From NCBI GenBank assembly GCA_949130495.1, contig CASBWL010000040.1, positions 4,082,674 through 4,146,673 on the forward strand: a DNA stretch of 64,000 nt. Direction: 5' to 3'. Position 1 is the first letter of the stretch. The number at the start of each line of letters is the position of its first letter. The stretch is from Sambucus nigra. Lineage: Eukaryota > Streptophyta > Magnoliopsida > Dipsacales > Adoxaceae. Of this stretch, positions 23,776 through 35,289 are shown one piece after another. The translations under genes and the position numbers were made by a program. Below the pieces are notes generated by a model. It ran no database searches. It was not told the DNA's origin and saw only the letters and a list, made by a program, of their open reading frames with translations.

Positions 23776-24189
23776 TAACACATTCCTAACAAGCTCTCAT
23801 CCAAATCTTTCAAATAAGATTCATATTCAATTTTAATTTTTGGAAAAAATTATAGTTTTTACTCATTTTACACGTGTTTGTAACTTATTAGTCTTTTTTT
23901 TCAATTTTTACACTTTAATTTGAAAGTAAGCCATTGGGCCAGAAAACAAAGTCGTGTATGATTGTGGTGCATAACCTACTTTACACATAGGATTTACACA
24001 AAAATTATATGAAAGATGTGTTACTAAAGCCGTTTATTAAAAATAAACTATTTAAGTAACTCCGAGCTATTTTTTGAAGAAACTCTTTTCGTAAAAACCA
24101 AACTATTTGAACAGAAGATGTGTTTAACAAATCAGTATGTACGAGATATATTCAAGTTTTGAATAACAGGTTTATAAGATAGTTTAAAC

Positions 24190-25780
24190 AAGCTTTAAAC
24201 TCAACACAACTAAGAATTAGATGAGGAGATGTAGAAAGATTATGTTCACGATTTTTACGTGGTAAAACCTCACCAATTGAGGAAACATCCACGACTCCCT
24301 CTACGGAGTAAAATGAAAAATCCACTAAAACAAATTTATGAGTTACAAACTATAACTAATATGCATACAACTCAGACCTATATAAGTTTAGGAATGTACC
24401 CTCTGGTGTCCTCATAACTTCTCTGCAGTTCTGATTGTAGATGTAGTTCTCCCAGTTTGTTAACTTCTGATTTGTTCCAGCACATTACGTCGACTCTTGT
24501 TCACAAGATCTTATTACCAACACTTTTTGTGTTGTAGGGTGAAAGTGTTTGTGAAGGTGCTCTCTAACACATGCATGAACACACACACACTTAATAAGTA
24601 CAAACAATCCTAGCAAATTACAGTAAGACTATATGCTGTGATCTTTTCTTTTTCTCTCTTGTTACAAAACTTTGAACCTTATTTGACCTTTAAATCAGTC
24701 CCAGAATCCACGAATATCTTGCTCAGAAGACGGTCAAGATCTTAATCAATCTCTCAGTTTTGAAAAGATTTTCGAGATCGAAAACCTCCAAGTGTGATTC
24801 CAAACTAGGTCAAAGGTTTAGTTTTACAAGAACTAGAAACAGAAAGAAGTTATTGTTGATTTCAAAGTAAGCAAACGTTTTATAGAAAAGAATCAACAAT
24901 AGATTTCTCAAGATGAGAAATAAAGAATGAAACTAAGTGTAATGTAACATGAATAACTCAGATCTAAAATTTCAATGAAATCAAAAAGTAGATCTAAGTA
25001 ACGGTTTAAGTTGGAAACAAGATCCAACGAACAAGACGTTACATCAACAACAACAAACTCAACTCAAACTCTCAAACACTCAAGAACACTCAGGGAAGTG
25101 TTTTGGATATGTAGGAGTTTTAGATTTGAAGAGGTTTTGACGAACAAAGTTAGGGTTTCTAACTCTCTCTCTCTTCTGGTTTCTCTCTTCTCTCTTCTCT
25201 CTCTACTCTCTTTATTTCTCTCCAAAAAATGAAAATGGAAAAAGTCTTCGAAGTCTGAGATAAGGGTTCCTTTTATAGTGTGAAGAGAACGTTCGAGAGA
25301 CTGGTTCAAAACCAATGGTTAGGGTTAAGTCAAGTTAAATTGACTTTGTTCAAACAGTTCTAAGAACGCGGTGCTTAAACGATACCTAATTGGTTTAAAA
25401 GTTTGTGCAGGGATTAACCAAGACAACATGCAGATCGTCGATAACAAATGATCCAAGGGCTAAAAACATACGCGTTAATAACTCAGTAAAGAAACACAAT
25501 CTCAACCAATCAGATGAAGACAGGTGTTGGCCAAATAAGGGATATGAAACGCGCGTCTTAATGTAATTAAAACCACACCTTAAGGTTTACTCCGCTTTCG
25601 GATTCTACCCAAGGTAACATTAGGCCAATATACCCAACAAAGTATATTTACAAATTGACCCCATAAACTTATAAATCAAGTTTTAATTAAGAAAACCTTG
25701 TTTAAAAAGAGTTTATAAAATCCCAAAAAAATTATTAAAAATCAAACTTAGGGATTTAAACACACTCAACATATGTACAC
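24190..25780 (-). mobile_element. Candidate minus-strand LTR or promoter fragment
   Basis: Reading the minus strand, a TATAAAA box (25271-25277) is followed by a GA-rich leader (25140-25230 on the plus strand is CT-rich). About 1 kb later comes a GGTTTTACCACGTAAAAA motif (24250-24275), the wording found at the U5 end of many copia LTRs. No LTR boundary, PBS or second copy is in the window. A host promoter with a long 5' leader is the alternative. No gene is visible in 23776-24189. Confidence 0.35.
25271..25277 (-). promoter_or_regulatory. TATA box, minus strand
   Basis: TATAAAA within CACTATAAAAGGAACCC lies upstream of an AG-rich leader on the minus strand, a classical plant core promoter arrangement. 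Confidence 0.45.
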
Positions 25781-26253
25781 ACATTATTATGCAGTATAAT
25801 ATGTATTAAACAAATTCTACTGTGTGTGAGTGTTGGCAATTTGTTCTTGATCACTACAAGATAGAGAAATGAAGTAGCAAACCAATTTCTGAGGTTCTTT
25901 GGTTTCTAGGTTGGACATAATTTTGTCACAATTTCCAAACTAGATGAGCACTTATACAATATAGACTCAAGTGAGTCAAAAGTATAAGGGATTCATTATA
26001 AACTACCATTGAAAACGCTCTTAGTTTCATATATAATCGATTTCAATTCCAAAGCCAAAGATTTTAAAATTATTTTTTCCTTGCATGTTAATGTTTTGCT
26101 TATGTTATTTTTGGTCTACCTTGTCAAACATGCTGGTTTTGACATATCAAATTCCATGCCAAGTGTCATGTTATTCAGTAGCCTTTCTTTCCCTAATTAC
26201 TTTGTTTTGGTGGGATGATGTGTGTGAGTGGGTGGAGTGTGTGTGGAGGGGGA

Positions 26254-26282
26254 GGTGGTGGTGGTGGTGGTGGTGGTGGTGG
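26254..26282 (+). repeat. (GTG)n microsatellite
   Basis: Nine to ten GTG triplets follow a G/T-rich run (26219-26253). The surrounding 25781-26400 is AT-rich and shows no supported gene. Confidence 0.95.
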
Positions 26283-26429
26283 TCCATTTAGGATTTTAAT
26301 CAATTTTTTAACTTCAGATTTTCTATATTCCATATAGATAATATTTTTTTGCGTTCTAAAAAATGGGTTATGTATTTTTTACTATATTAGCTAGACCAAC
26401 TTATAGGCAAAATAGCTCAAATCCCACAC

Positions 26430-26640
26430 TAGGGGTGGAAGCGGTACGATTTGGTCGGTAATGATTCCGTATTAATACCAAAACCATAATTTGGATGGTA
26501 AAACCGTTTGTACCGAATTTACCAATCGGTACACCAAAACATAAACCAAAACCAAACCAACAAGTATTTAGGTATTTTTGATATTTCATTTTTTTGTTTC
26601 CATAATTTTGGTTTCTTTTTGGTTTCATCTCGGTAAATAC
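26430..26640. mobile_element. MITE-like fragment with TAGGGGTG end
   Basis: TAGGGGTGGAAGCGGTACGA followed by repeated GGTAAAACCG/ACCGAA/CCAAAACC wording is characteristic of hAT-related MITEs of plants. The opposite CACCCCTA end is not present, so it is a truncated copy. From 26641 to 27232 I see only AT-rich DNA. Confidence 0.35.
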
Positions 26641-27232
26641 AAAAATTACAAGTTGAGTTTATGCATTCGGTAAATCCACTACAAGTTTTGATATTGTGGT
26701 TTCAGTAAAATTAATTTATATTTAGTGAATGCATTTTCTAGTTATGTAGTTCCATACTGGGTGTGTTTTCTATTTTTAATGGTTACCTTCTTAAATTATC
26801 ATTATTATTATTCATGTTTTATTATTGTAACGAGTTTTAGATCCCCTTTAAATTTGTTCATACTGTTTATTCTGCAAGTTAAAATACCAATGTTAAAATT
26901 CTTAACAAATATTGTATGTGGTTGTATATTATTTGATTCTGTCTCTTCTTATTTCTTGAAGTATCAATGTTTAAATTATTTGTCATTTTGTTTCAAATCC
27001 AACACCAAAACAAACAACTAAGGAAACGGTGCTTTGTGGTAGGGACAATCATGAAGTTTTTCTCAAGTATTGTTGAGGATATCACTGGTCTAACGCGTGT
27101 GAGAGAAGACAAAGCAAGCAATTCATATTTCTCATGTAAATGGGTGCTAATATTCCATTCTTTATCCATATATATATTTGCATGTGGATGGTTGTGTATA
27201 TATGTTATTGCTTATAAATGTTAATTTCGATC

Positions 27233-27554
27233 TGATGTGTATGGGATCCTATGGATTATTTGTATTTTTTATTATATTATTTTCGTGTCATTTTTTGTTA
27301 TTTTTTTAGTTAGTATATTAGGTTGAGTGTAATATTCCCTTAGTATTCTAGAGTGTCCTCTTTAGTCATTTTACCTCTTAGGGTTAGGTTTGTTAGCAAG
27401 CAAGATTTTACCTATAAATAAGGCTATAAATAAGGCCATTGACCTCCCTTTGTAATCACTACTTTAATAAATGATTAAAGATAGATATTGGCTTTTGGAT
27501 TCTAAATCATGTTGTTGTTTTTAGTAATCACCCTTGCTCATTCAATCCACATCA
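27233..27554 (+). repeat. LTR of TGATGT...ACATCA family (outer element, left)
   Basis: The 322-bp LTR begins TGATGTGTATGGGATC and ends CCACATCA. A primer site (TGGTATCTGAGC, one mismatch to the Met-tRNA site) starts 4 nt later at 27558. It contains the tandem words CTATAAATAAGG twice near 27412. A related LTR lies at 39816-40018. Confidence 0.8.
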
Positions 27555-27570
27555 AATTGGTATCTGAGCG

Positions 27571-27578
27571 GATGTGGT
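27571..27578. repeat. hAT target duplication, first of three copies
   Basis: GATGTGGT appears here, at 29227-29234 and at 29377-29384, directly outside each hAT terminus. Confidence 0.9.
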
Positions 27579-28133
27579 CAAGGTTTTAAAAGGCGCGAGG
27601 CGTAGTTGAGGCTTTTTGCCTCTGTGAGGCGAGGCGTAAGCCTCAAGGCGGTCCGAGGCGTAAGCCTCAACCTTTTTCCATAAAAGTAACAAAAAACTGA
27701 TATAAAATTAGTAATTAAATAAGGAACAAATTAAGTATCACAACTATCATGAAAACAAACGATGTAAACTTGATTGCACAACACAATACAAATAATAACA
27801 CCGTAATGTCATAATCACAATACATATTATACCGTCAAGAGAAAATAAATCCATAATGAAAATCACCATCACCATCACCATCACCAAACCATAACAAAAA
27901 ACCATAACCCCAAAGAAAACAAACAATGTATCATCACTCTATATTAAGTAGTGGATCATCAGTATCCAATGGTCGGGAAAATGGATAATATGCTTCATCT
28001 CCACCTCCATCCCCATCATCATCGCTTAGAGTTCGATGCACTATCTGTCATAACTTGGATAACAATATCCTCCACAACTTCCTCCATAACATCATCAAGT
28101 GGCTTAAATAGTAAATTAACATCTTTGATGGCA

Positions 28134-28583
28134 TCAGATGCATCCACAAATTTTAAAAAAATGATAACATCTTTCATGTCTGTTGTCTATTGTAGTTGCT
28201 TCACTATCATCATCAACATTGACAATAAAACGATCCATTAGTCCTCGAATTCCCCTCGTAGAACCACTATCCGTGTTTGACCCTCCAAATGATTGACTAT
28301 TGTAATAAGAGGCATTATTAATCCTTTCCTCTTCTTCTCTTCTTTTCGCTTTCTTAACATTAACACCCTTCATAAAAAAATCTTTCATCTCTTGGCTAAC
28401 CTCCGGAGGTACCTTCACACATTTAGGCACATTAAGCTTGGTACACGCAAGATGGTCCATCATTTTCTTAACCCCACCTTTAATAATTTTCCTAGAAAAG
28501 CCACAATCAATATATTTGTAACCCTTATCCAGCAATTCCACCTCCTTCCCGTATTTCCAAGCGGGATCCTTCCTATTTGACAT
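28134..28583 (-). pseudogene. hAT transposase N-terminus (BED finger)
   Basis: The ATG at 28583 starts MSNRKDPAWKYGKEVEL, then GFSRKIIKGGVKKMMDHLAC and PKCVKVPPEVSQEM. This matches the BED zinc finger of plant hAT transposases, which binds transposon ends and subterminal repeats. One of the paired Cys of the finger appears lost (DCGFS), while the His-Leu-Ala-Cys part remains. A Lys/Glu-rich segment and a Ser/Gly-rich linker (about residues 80-115) follow, and the frame ends after 149 codons with an unrelated tail. Full-length relatives are several times longer, so this is a remnant left by internal deletion. Confidence 0.85.
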
Positions 28584-28628
28584 AATGGCAACTCACTACA
28601 ATAATATAGATTTTGTGTTAGCATTAAA

Positions 28629-28633
<5 letters not shown>

Positions 28634-28722
<89 letters not shown>
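28634..28722. repeat. (TA)n microsatellite
   Basis: More than forty TA dinucleotides lie inside the hAT element, just upstream of its transposase start on the minus strand. Related ATACATATATAC words extend to about 28815. The open frames across it are artefacts of the repeat. Confidence 0.97.
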
Positions 28723-28724
<2 letters not shown>

Positions 28725-29234
28725 CAGTAAAAAAATATAAGTAAAATACATATATACGTATATATATTTACATATATATATAGCAGTAAAATACATATAT
28801 ACATGTATCGATATATAGAGAGAGCATAAATAACTAAAAAAAACATCGAAGAAGATGAATTTACCTCGTACGACTATCGATTTCTGCTGGAGAAGATGAT
28901 CGGTGGTCCGTCTCTGTTAGAGAAGCCAATCGGAGGTCTTTAGGTGGTATTTCGTTTGGTTTTTGATCTGCCGTTAGGGTTTTTCGTTGTTTACCTTCAT
29001 ACGACTTTTTCTTTTTAAGCAAAATACCCACGTGACTTCATTTTTTGGTAAATCAACAGCAAAATATGAGGTAGACGCCTCATACGCCTCAAGGCGTACA
29101 CCTCCTCTATATAAGGTGCAAGCCTCAGTTCAGTCCCCTAGAGGCGTGCGCCTCAGCCTTGCTAGCCTCCGCCTTGCCTCGAGGCGTCGCCTCGAGGCGC
29201 GACTCGATTCGTATTTTAAAACCTTGGATGTGGT

Positions 29235-29376
29235 TGGACGCCTCATACATCTCAAGGTGTACACCTCTTCTATATAAGGCGCAAGCCTCAGTTCAGTCCC
29301 CTAGAGGCGTGCGCCTCAGCCTTGCTAGCCTTCGTCTCGCCTCGAGGCGCGCCTCAATTCATCTTTTAAAACCTTG
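29235..29376 (-). repeat. Second copy of the hAT right end
   Basis: This 142-bp stretch repeats the last ~155 bp of the hAT element (from about 29071), including the CTATATAAGG and CAGTTCAGTCCCCTAGAGGC words and the TTTTAAAACCTTG terminus. It is followed by a third GATGTGGT. The copies differ by small indels in the CGCCTCGAGGCG run. Confidence 0.93.
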
Positions 29377-29384
29377 GATGTGGT

Positions 29385-30967
29385 TTGTGTTGTCGTTGCA
29401 GTAGAGCCACAGGCATGGCTCGGAGGAATCGACACCCTCCCAATTTAACCCTATCACCCTTGCTCAAGTGGCATCCCCCTCTTTTCCACCACCATACTCT
29501 CAAAGCATTTAGATCTGAAATTTCTAATATAAGCTACCCATAAACCTAAAATTTCAGATATGAAAATTCTCCTTAAACACGTACCCCCCCCCCCCACCTA
29601 TAACCCACCAAACCATTTAAAAACCCTAAGCCGATCCTTCATATGACCCAGTTTTCCGCCTCTGAGGAGCCAGTGACATCACATGGTTCTGGCGACCATT
29701 GCTGTGGAGATGCGAGGGCTGACGGAGCTTTGGCATCCACCTGTAAGCCTGTAAGGACGACTTTGGCCATCCCTTTGGAGAACAATCACAAAATCAAAGG
29801 TGAAATCTTAGTTGCGTGAAGTTAGGAGCAACTCTAGCCTCCTTAAAGTCTTTTCCGACACCTGATGCGTCCCTCTGGTTTCGATCTATGGGACCCTTGG
29901 CGTTTCTGTTGGCACCTATAACAGCTGGGTTTAATTGTGACATACTAACTAGGGTTTCCACAAAGTGTAAGGTTTAAAACCTAATTACTACAAGTATTGC
30001 CCTTATTATTTTTAAGCTCCATTCTCTCCTTCACCGGTCTTCATTGATTTACACAAACCCCCTTTGAAATTAGTTTCAGCCTCACTACCCCCAATTTATT
30101 GTGTTTTGAAAAATTATTTAGAGCACCTCCCAACTTTTGAAAGTTTCAATTCAACCCCGCAATCTTTGGGAATTCCCAAAATATACCCCTTAGGGTTTCT
30201 GGAAATCTTAGATCAAGCTTATGAATTGTGGAAAATTTCTTAGCCCTCTAAATTCCTAAAAATCACAGTTCAATCCCCGAACCCCCAATCTAACCCTGCC
30301 TCCATTACTCGACACTTAATTACCAATCGATTTGTTTTGGTACGAAGGTGGTGATATCGATTTTGGGATAGATTTGTCGGCTTGTGCTGAATTAGAGGAG
30401 TTAAGTCATTTTATTATCGAGGAAATCCAAATTCGCATCGACCAGGTCCCTCCTTATCTAAATATCTAAGGAGTTTCCAGTTCAATGCCTTCTCCATCCG
30501 GAGTACGAGCAGCGCCATCAACCCCAAAATCACTGTTGTGCGATGTTTATTGAGATAGAGGAGACATGTGATCAGTGGGTGCATAATAAAACATGGCATT
30601 TGGCAATATATTTTGACTATTTGTTCTCTAGTGTGATGGTGTCTCTGGGCCTTGTCGTTTTCGTTTATGACGATGATGCTCTCTACCTAAACATGCATGA
30701 TGATGCTTTCTTTGAGAATACCCAAAATCTTCATGGGAGATAGTATGGGCCTCGAGTTCATTCGTTGTGTTTTTTTCCATGTTCGAGGAGGATAGTTGGA
30801 TTACACCTACTCGGTTACAAGATTTGGATGTTTTTGGGCTTGGTGACTTCTTTTCCGTCTTCAGGGAATAAGATGTTGGGTTGTGCATCGGATAATTCTT
30901 TTAATATTTTTTGGATACTGGTTGTATGACTTGCACACATTTTTTGGAGGTGGGGTCATATTGAATT
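29385..30967 (+). other. Internal DNA of the outer LTR element
   Basis: This stretch continues the outer element after the hAT insertion. It is coding-like but broken. It carries a C-rich leader with a poly-C run at 29585-29597 and short open stretches near 30340-30470 and 30543-30743, without a recognisable gag or pol motif. It stops at the left edge of the SIRE-like insertion and resumes at 39417. Confidence 0.45.
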
Positions 30968-32541
30968 ATAGAGTGCAGTGATCTCCTTAAATAAGGCCTT
31001 GGTATCAATTTGAAAACTTGTGCAGTGCAGCGGAATATTTCAAAGTGTTCTCAATTAATTTTAGGACTACCCAATCATTTTCAATTAATACCAAATTTTA
31101 GTGATGTGAATCAGGCACGTGGTCGTCATTTTATCCTTTTTAGTTATTTTTAGTATTTCTTTTATTTTGAGCATTCATTGTATGTTTCCTTTTCTTTTGT
31201 ATTTAGAGGTAGGAAAGTTATTTGCCCTTAGGGGCACAATTGTAATTAGGCACTTAGCTTAGTGGCCAAGAAACCTTCCCCCTTTAAATACCCCTTTGTA
31301 GGCTCATTCAAGTCATCCATTAATTTTGAGAGATTGTGAATAGAGAGAAATATCTTTTCTTGCTCCCATTTGGCATTATTTATGCAATTGGTATCGGAGC
31401 CTCCTCGCTCCACCCAGTTATTCTAAAACAAAAACACGTAGGCAACGTCATAGTGGGTTCAAGAAAGGATGAAATCCTCCGACACAAACCCTTTCCTCCA
31501 AATTTTGGAGTCCCTCAACCGATTGACGACCCGAGAAGATGCGATGGACGCCCGTAGTTCTTCATAAACAACCACTACAAATCGCCCTCACACATCACCG
31601 GTGACATCTTAAAACCCTAACCCTAGTTCTCCAAGATCTACCCATTCTACACCTCTCCCTAAAAAAATCCTAGCTCATCAAACCCTAATCCCATACTCAT
31701 CCAATCAGACACCACCATCAAAGTAACCACTGCACCACCACCTCCCACCTGCCGAAAAAACGAAAAACTAAAAAAAAAACATGCAGGTCCGAAAACCCAT
31801 CCCGACCCTTATCTAGCAAAAAATTCCCCAAACATGACAACAATCCAGGACACAATACCGAAACTGACCCAATAACTTTCGAACTTAAACTCAACCATAA
31901 CCGGACACAAACACAGTCCGACCCAATCCAAAACAAACCTCAACCCACCGAAAAACTATCCACTGCCACTAGGTACAATTTGCGAAATCGATCGAGCCAC
32001 CAAACAAGTTGGATCCAACCGCCACCATCCATGATCGGAACTTACTCCCTCATAATCGTCTAGATGATCCGTGACATCCGGTACACAAAGAAATCAAATC
32101 CACCTCAAATAATCCCAATGTAAAAAAGCATATGCCTTTTAGCCCCAATCTTGCACCCCAAACCCTACAATTTTCATCTTCCCACATTCCCAATAATTTT
32201 TCCCACCCAAATTCACCACCACCCCTATACCTCCCCCTCCACTGCCAAACGTATCAACACGCCACCAATTACCCTCCCCCATCTTCCCCCACCACGTATT
32301 CTCATCCCATCCCACTCCTCGCCACCACATCCACCCACATATTCCACTCCACCCCAACATGACTACTCCTCGCCCCTATCTCCATTTATCCTCCTCACCA
32401 CCAGTAAAAACACCTTGAACACTCCCACATACCCCCTGCCCCACCCACTACCACACACCCTCACCCGCCCCATTCCACTTTTCCTACGCTTTCGCCCCCA
32501 CTTATTTTACACACCTTTTCCCCCACCTGGGCACCCTCTCC

Positions 32542-33887
32542 ATGCCCCTCATCATCCACGCCCATGGGATACCCGTTCCTTTCACTCCGCACCTGTTGAT
32601 CCCCATCAGCGGGTACGGGAGTGGATTACCCTCCCTCGCCATGTCGACCCTCCTTCACTCCGCTCCTCAGTTTGAGCCACCCCCTCCTACCGAGTGGCGC
32701 ACGGATGTTTCTTCCTTTGATTCCTTAAACCCCAAGGTGACCCCCTATGTCCCCATCTCTGAGTGCTATTGCTTTGTTTGCCACCAGAAAGGGCACCAAA
32801 TGAATCAGTGCCCCTAGCGCCAGCCATTAGTTCCACCACCAATTCCTTCTCCACTGCGCGAGACTTAACCACCTCACACTACTCCTCCTATTGCCTTAGT
32901 ACACTCACTCGCTCCTGATCCTCCTCATCCACCGCCTTGGGGGCACCCACGACGCGCCTTACTTACCGAGCCTCCACCGGGTGATGATGATATAGATGAG
33001 GGTACCCTAGCTCTTCAGGGTGGTGATGAAATCACACAGTTGGGCCTACAGTTACTTTCACGAAGTATGCGGGGTGATATCAGAGTGGATGTTCCCATGT
33101 TTGACGGCCACCTACAGCCTAGTGCCGTTGTCGATTGGCTTGCCTCGATGGAGAAAATTTTTTAGTGTAAACGGATGAAAGGTCGTAGATATATTCTCTT
33201 AGCGGAGATCAAGTTTCAGGGCTTTGCTAGTGTTTGGTGGATTGACTTGGAATAGCGTCGTGCTATTGATGGTCTTTCCCCATACAGTCTTTGACCGAGT
33301 TCCCCGCACAGTGGATGTCCGCTTTTGTTCCATCCACTTATGAGCGTGACTTATTTCTTTGAGTTCCGTTCTTTTGCCAAGACTCCACAGTTTTGGACCA
33401 CACAGAGCAATTTTATCTTTTATGTACTCCAGGCCGCCTAGGATAGAGTGAGGAGCAATGCATTAGCCGTTATATTCACGACCTTCAGGGCAACATCCAG
33501 CGCGATCTTGATTAGCATGAGGTCACCTCTTTTGTCAATGCGGTGGAGTATGCCACTAAGTTTGAGTCCTTCCACCAGACTGTCTCTCCCCTGCGTAGCT
33601 GCTCCACGCCTACTCCTCTAGCACCAGTGGTTTCTGCACCTACTGGGATTCCTTACACCACTGCTCCTCCTGCTTCCATGGTTCCTCCTGCTCCCGCTCA
33701 TCCCGTCACCTTCAAATGCTACAATTGCATGGTGATGGGCCATCCTGCCTCCGACTGTTCTCTCCTTCGCCATCGAGCTCTCTTAGCTTTTGGGGACCAT
33801 GACTACATTGAGGAGGCACCAGAGATACCATCTCAGTTAGCTCTTGTTATGATCCTTGATGGTGACACCGAAGGCCTTCCCCTCTGA
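32542..33887 (+). pseudogene. gag: Degenerate gag of the small LTR element
   Basis: A first knuckle CFVCHQKGHQMNQC (C-X2-C-X4-H-X4-C, near 32770-32814) is followed by a stop. In another segment DVPMFDGHLQPSAVVDWLA (33088 on), then a TAG at 33163-33165, then FASVWWIDLE, match the core of gypsy-type gag proteins (FDG, DWL, WW landmarks). A second knuckle CYNCMVMGHPASDC lies at about 33717-33760 in the open frame 33543-33887, which ends in an acidic tail. Upstream DNA (31600-32540) is C-rich and would give a Pro/His/Thr-rich N-terminal region. Two knuckles, one before the core, is an unusual order and may reflect rearrangement. Multiple stops make it non-functional. Confidence 0.75.
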
Positions 33888-33907
33888 GTTAGAGGACGAA
33901 CTCTTTC

Positions 33908-33934
33908 GGGGGGGGGGGGGGGGGGGGGGGAGAG
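33908..33934 (+). promoter_or_regulatory. Polypurine tract expanded to 23 G
   Basis: Twenty-three G followed by AGAG abut the right LTR. Related elements have only GGGGGAGAG at this place (39806-39815), so the tract has lengthened. Confidence 0.85.
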
Positions 33935-35289
33935 TGATGTGAATGAGGGATGTGGTAGTCATTTTAGACTTTTTAGTTCTTTTTAGTATTTCTTTTATTT
34001 TGAGCATTCATTGTATTTTTCCTTTTATATTGTATTTAGAGGTCGGAAGATTATTTCGCCTTAGAGACACAATTGTAATTAGGCACTTAGCTTAATGGCC
34101 AAGCAACCTTACCCCTTTAAATACCCATTTGTAGGCTTATTTGATTCATTCCTTATTTTTGAGAGATTGTGAATAGAGAGAGAAATATCTTTTGTTGCTC
34201 ACATTTGACGTTATTTACATCATTTATTTAAACCCTAAATCATGCATCTAGGTGATTCGAAAGTATTAAATCAGGAAGCATGCAAAGTAAACAAAATTTC
34301 AGGAAAAATCCCCGAAGGGAAAAACCCTTATTTCATTATAAACACTTCAATCGCAATTTACAATGAATATAATGAAAACTACAATAAGTTTACATCGGTA
34401 GACCTACATAGACACGCAACCTAGAAGTCAACAATGGAACAACCTCAGTAGTCCACATGAACACACAATCCAATTCAGTCCAGGAATACCCTCAAGCACT
34501 CCTTCTTGAGTCCCAGTCACGTCAGCCCAGTACCACAAATGGCAACTATATTACCAACATCAATATCTAACAAAAAATATGTCTTCAATTCCACAAAACA
34601 ACTCATATAAAAGATATTGGGAATGTGAATCGAAAACAGATTTTGAACCCTTTACTGTTGGAGAAGAATACATATAGTTATGGAAATTGTAAATTGATTC
34701 TCAAAAGGTGTTCTGAAACAAATTCTCCAAACTGAAAACAAACGTTGAAACCTCTTTATATAGGAAAAATTAAGGCGGTGGCGTGTGAGTTAGGATTGGC
34801 TAAAAGCAGCATCGCTCGAACAAAAGCCGTCTCGCTCTAACGAGATTAAGATCGCTTGAACAACATCCATGTCATTTGAACGAGCACACTTATTTTCTCT
34901 CTCCTCTACTTAACTTTTCTAAACAATTAGTTATTAATCCTTATCAAAACTTTTCTCATCGAAAGCAACAGGACTAAAAACCTTTTATAAAAAATATTTT
35001 TGAAACTTAAAGGTTATAAAAACATTTATAAAAAATTTTCAAAAAACATTTTTTATATTTAGAAAAATATTCTAACTTTATAAAAAATTTCTCAACACTT
35101 TTAATATGAAATGTAAAATGGAACTTAAACATAATTTTACCAAAATCATCTTGTTGGGGAATGAATGTTGAATACCACTTGTAGTTCGGATTCGTCAATG
35201 CTTGAATGATCTTGAATATTTCTTTGACGGTTGTAGCGGTAACCAACATACTTAATTGTGAACAGACGATGTAAAATAATGTCCTTACA

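Larger units (their letters stand above)
27579..29226 (-). mobile_element. hAT transposon with truncated transposase
   Basis: The termini CAAGGTTTTAAAA and TTTTAAAACCTTG are 13-bp perfect inverted repeats flanked by the 8-bp duplication GATGTGGT, as expected for hAT. Subterminal DNA is packed with GAGGCG/CGCCTC words. The only coding part is an N-terminal BED finger segment on the minus strand. The RNase H-like catalytic domain and dimerisation domain are absent, so the 1,648-bp copy is non-autonomous. It lies 9 nt beyond the primer site of the outer element. Confidence 0.92.
31102..34222 (+). mobile_element. Small gag-bearing LTR element nested in the copia LTR
   Basis: The LTRs are 31102-31386 (285 bp) and 33935-34222 (288 bp), starting TGATGTGAAT, the right one ending ACATCA. 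A PBS (TGGTATCGGAGCC, 31389 on) follows the left LTR, and a polypurine tract precedes the right one. The uninterrupted paralogous site at about 38371 shows the target was TTTAT. The right flank keeps TTTAT (34223-34227) and the left flank reads TTTAG (31097-31101). The end wording (GAGGACGAACTC before the PPT) and Met-tRNA primer suggest a Ty3/gypsy origin with short LTRs. It encodes at most gag, so it is non-autonomous. Confidence 0.9.
30968..35289 (-). repeat. 3' LTR of the SIRE-like element, interrupted
   Basis: Segments 30968-31101 and 34223-35289 together align end to end with 38241-39416. The gap is the nested LTR element 31102-34222 plus its target duplication. The LTR contains several GCTCGAACGA-like words (34808-34885). 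Confidence 0.9.

Noticed and set aside
25064..25315. 83-codon minus-strand frame rich in Arg/Glu
   Set aside because: It spans a TATA box and a GA-rich leader. The composition comes from the CT/GA repeat.
28460..28846. Open frames rich in Tyr-Ile across 28596-28846
   Set aside because: They are translations of the (TA)n microsatellite.
28987..29404. Plus-strand frames giving repeated RRTPPLYKVQASVQSP-like peptides
   Set aside because: They are translations of the hAT subterminal GAGGCG repeats and of the duplicated tail.
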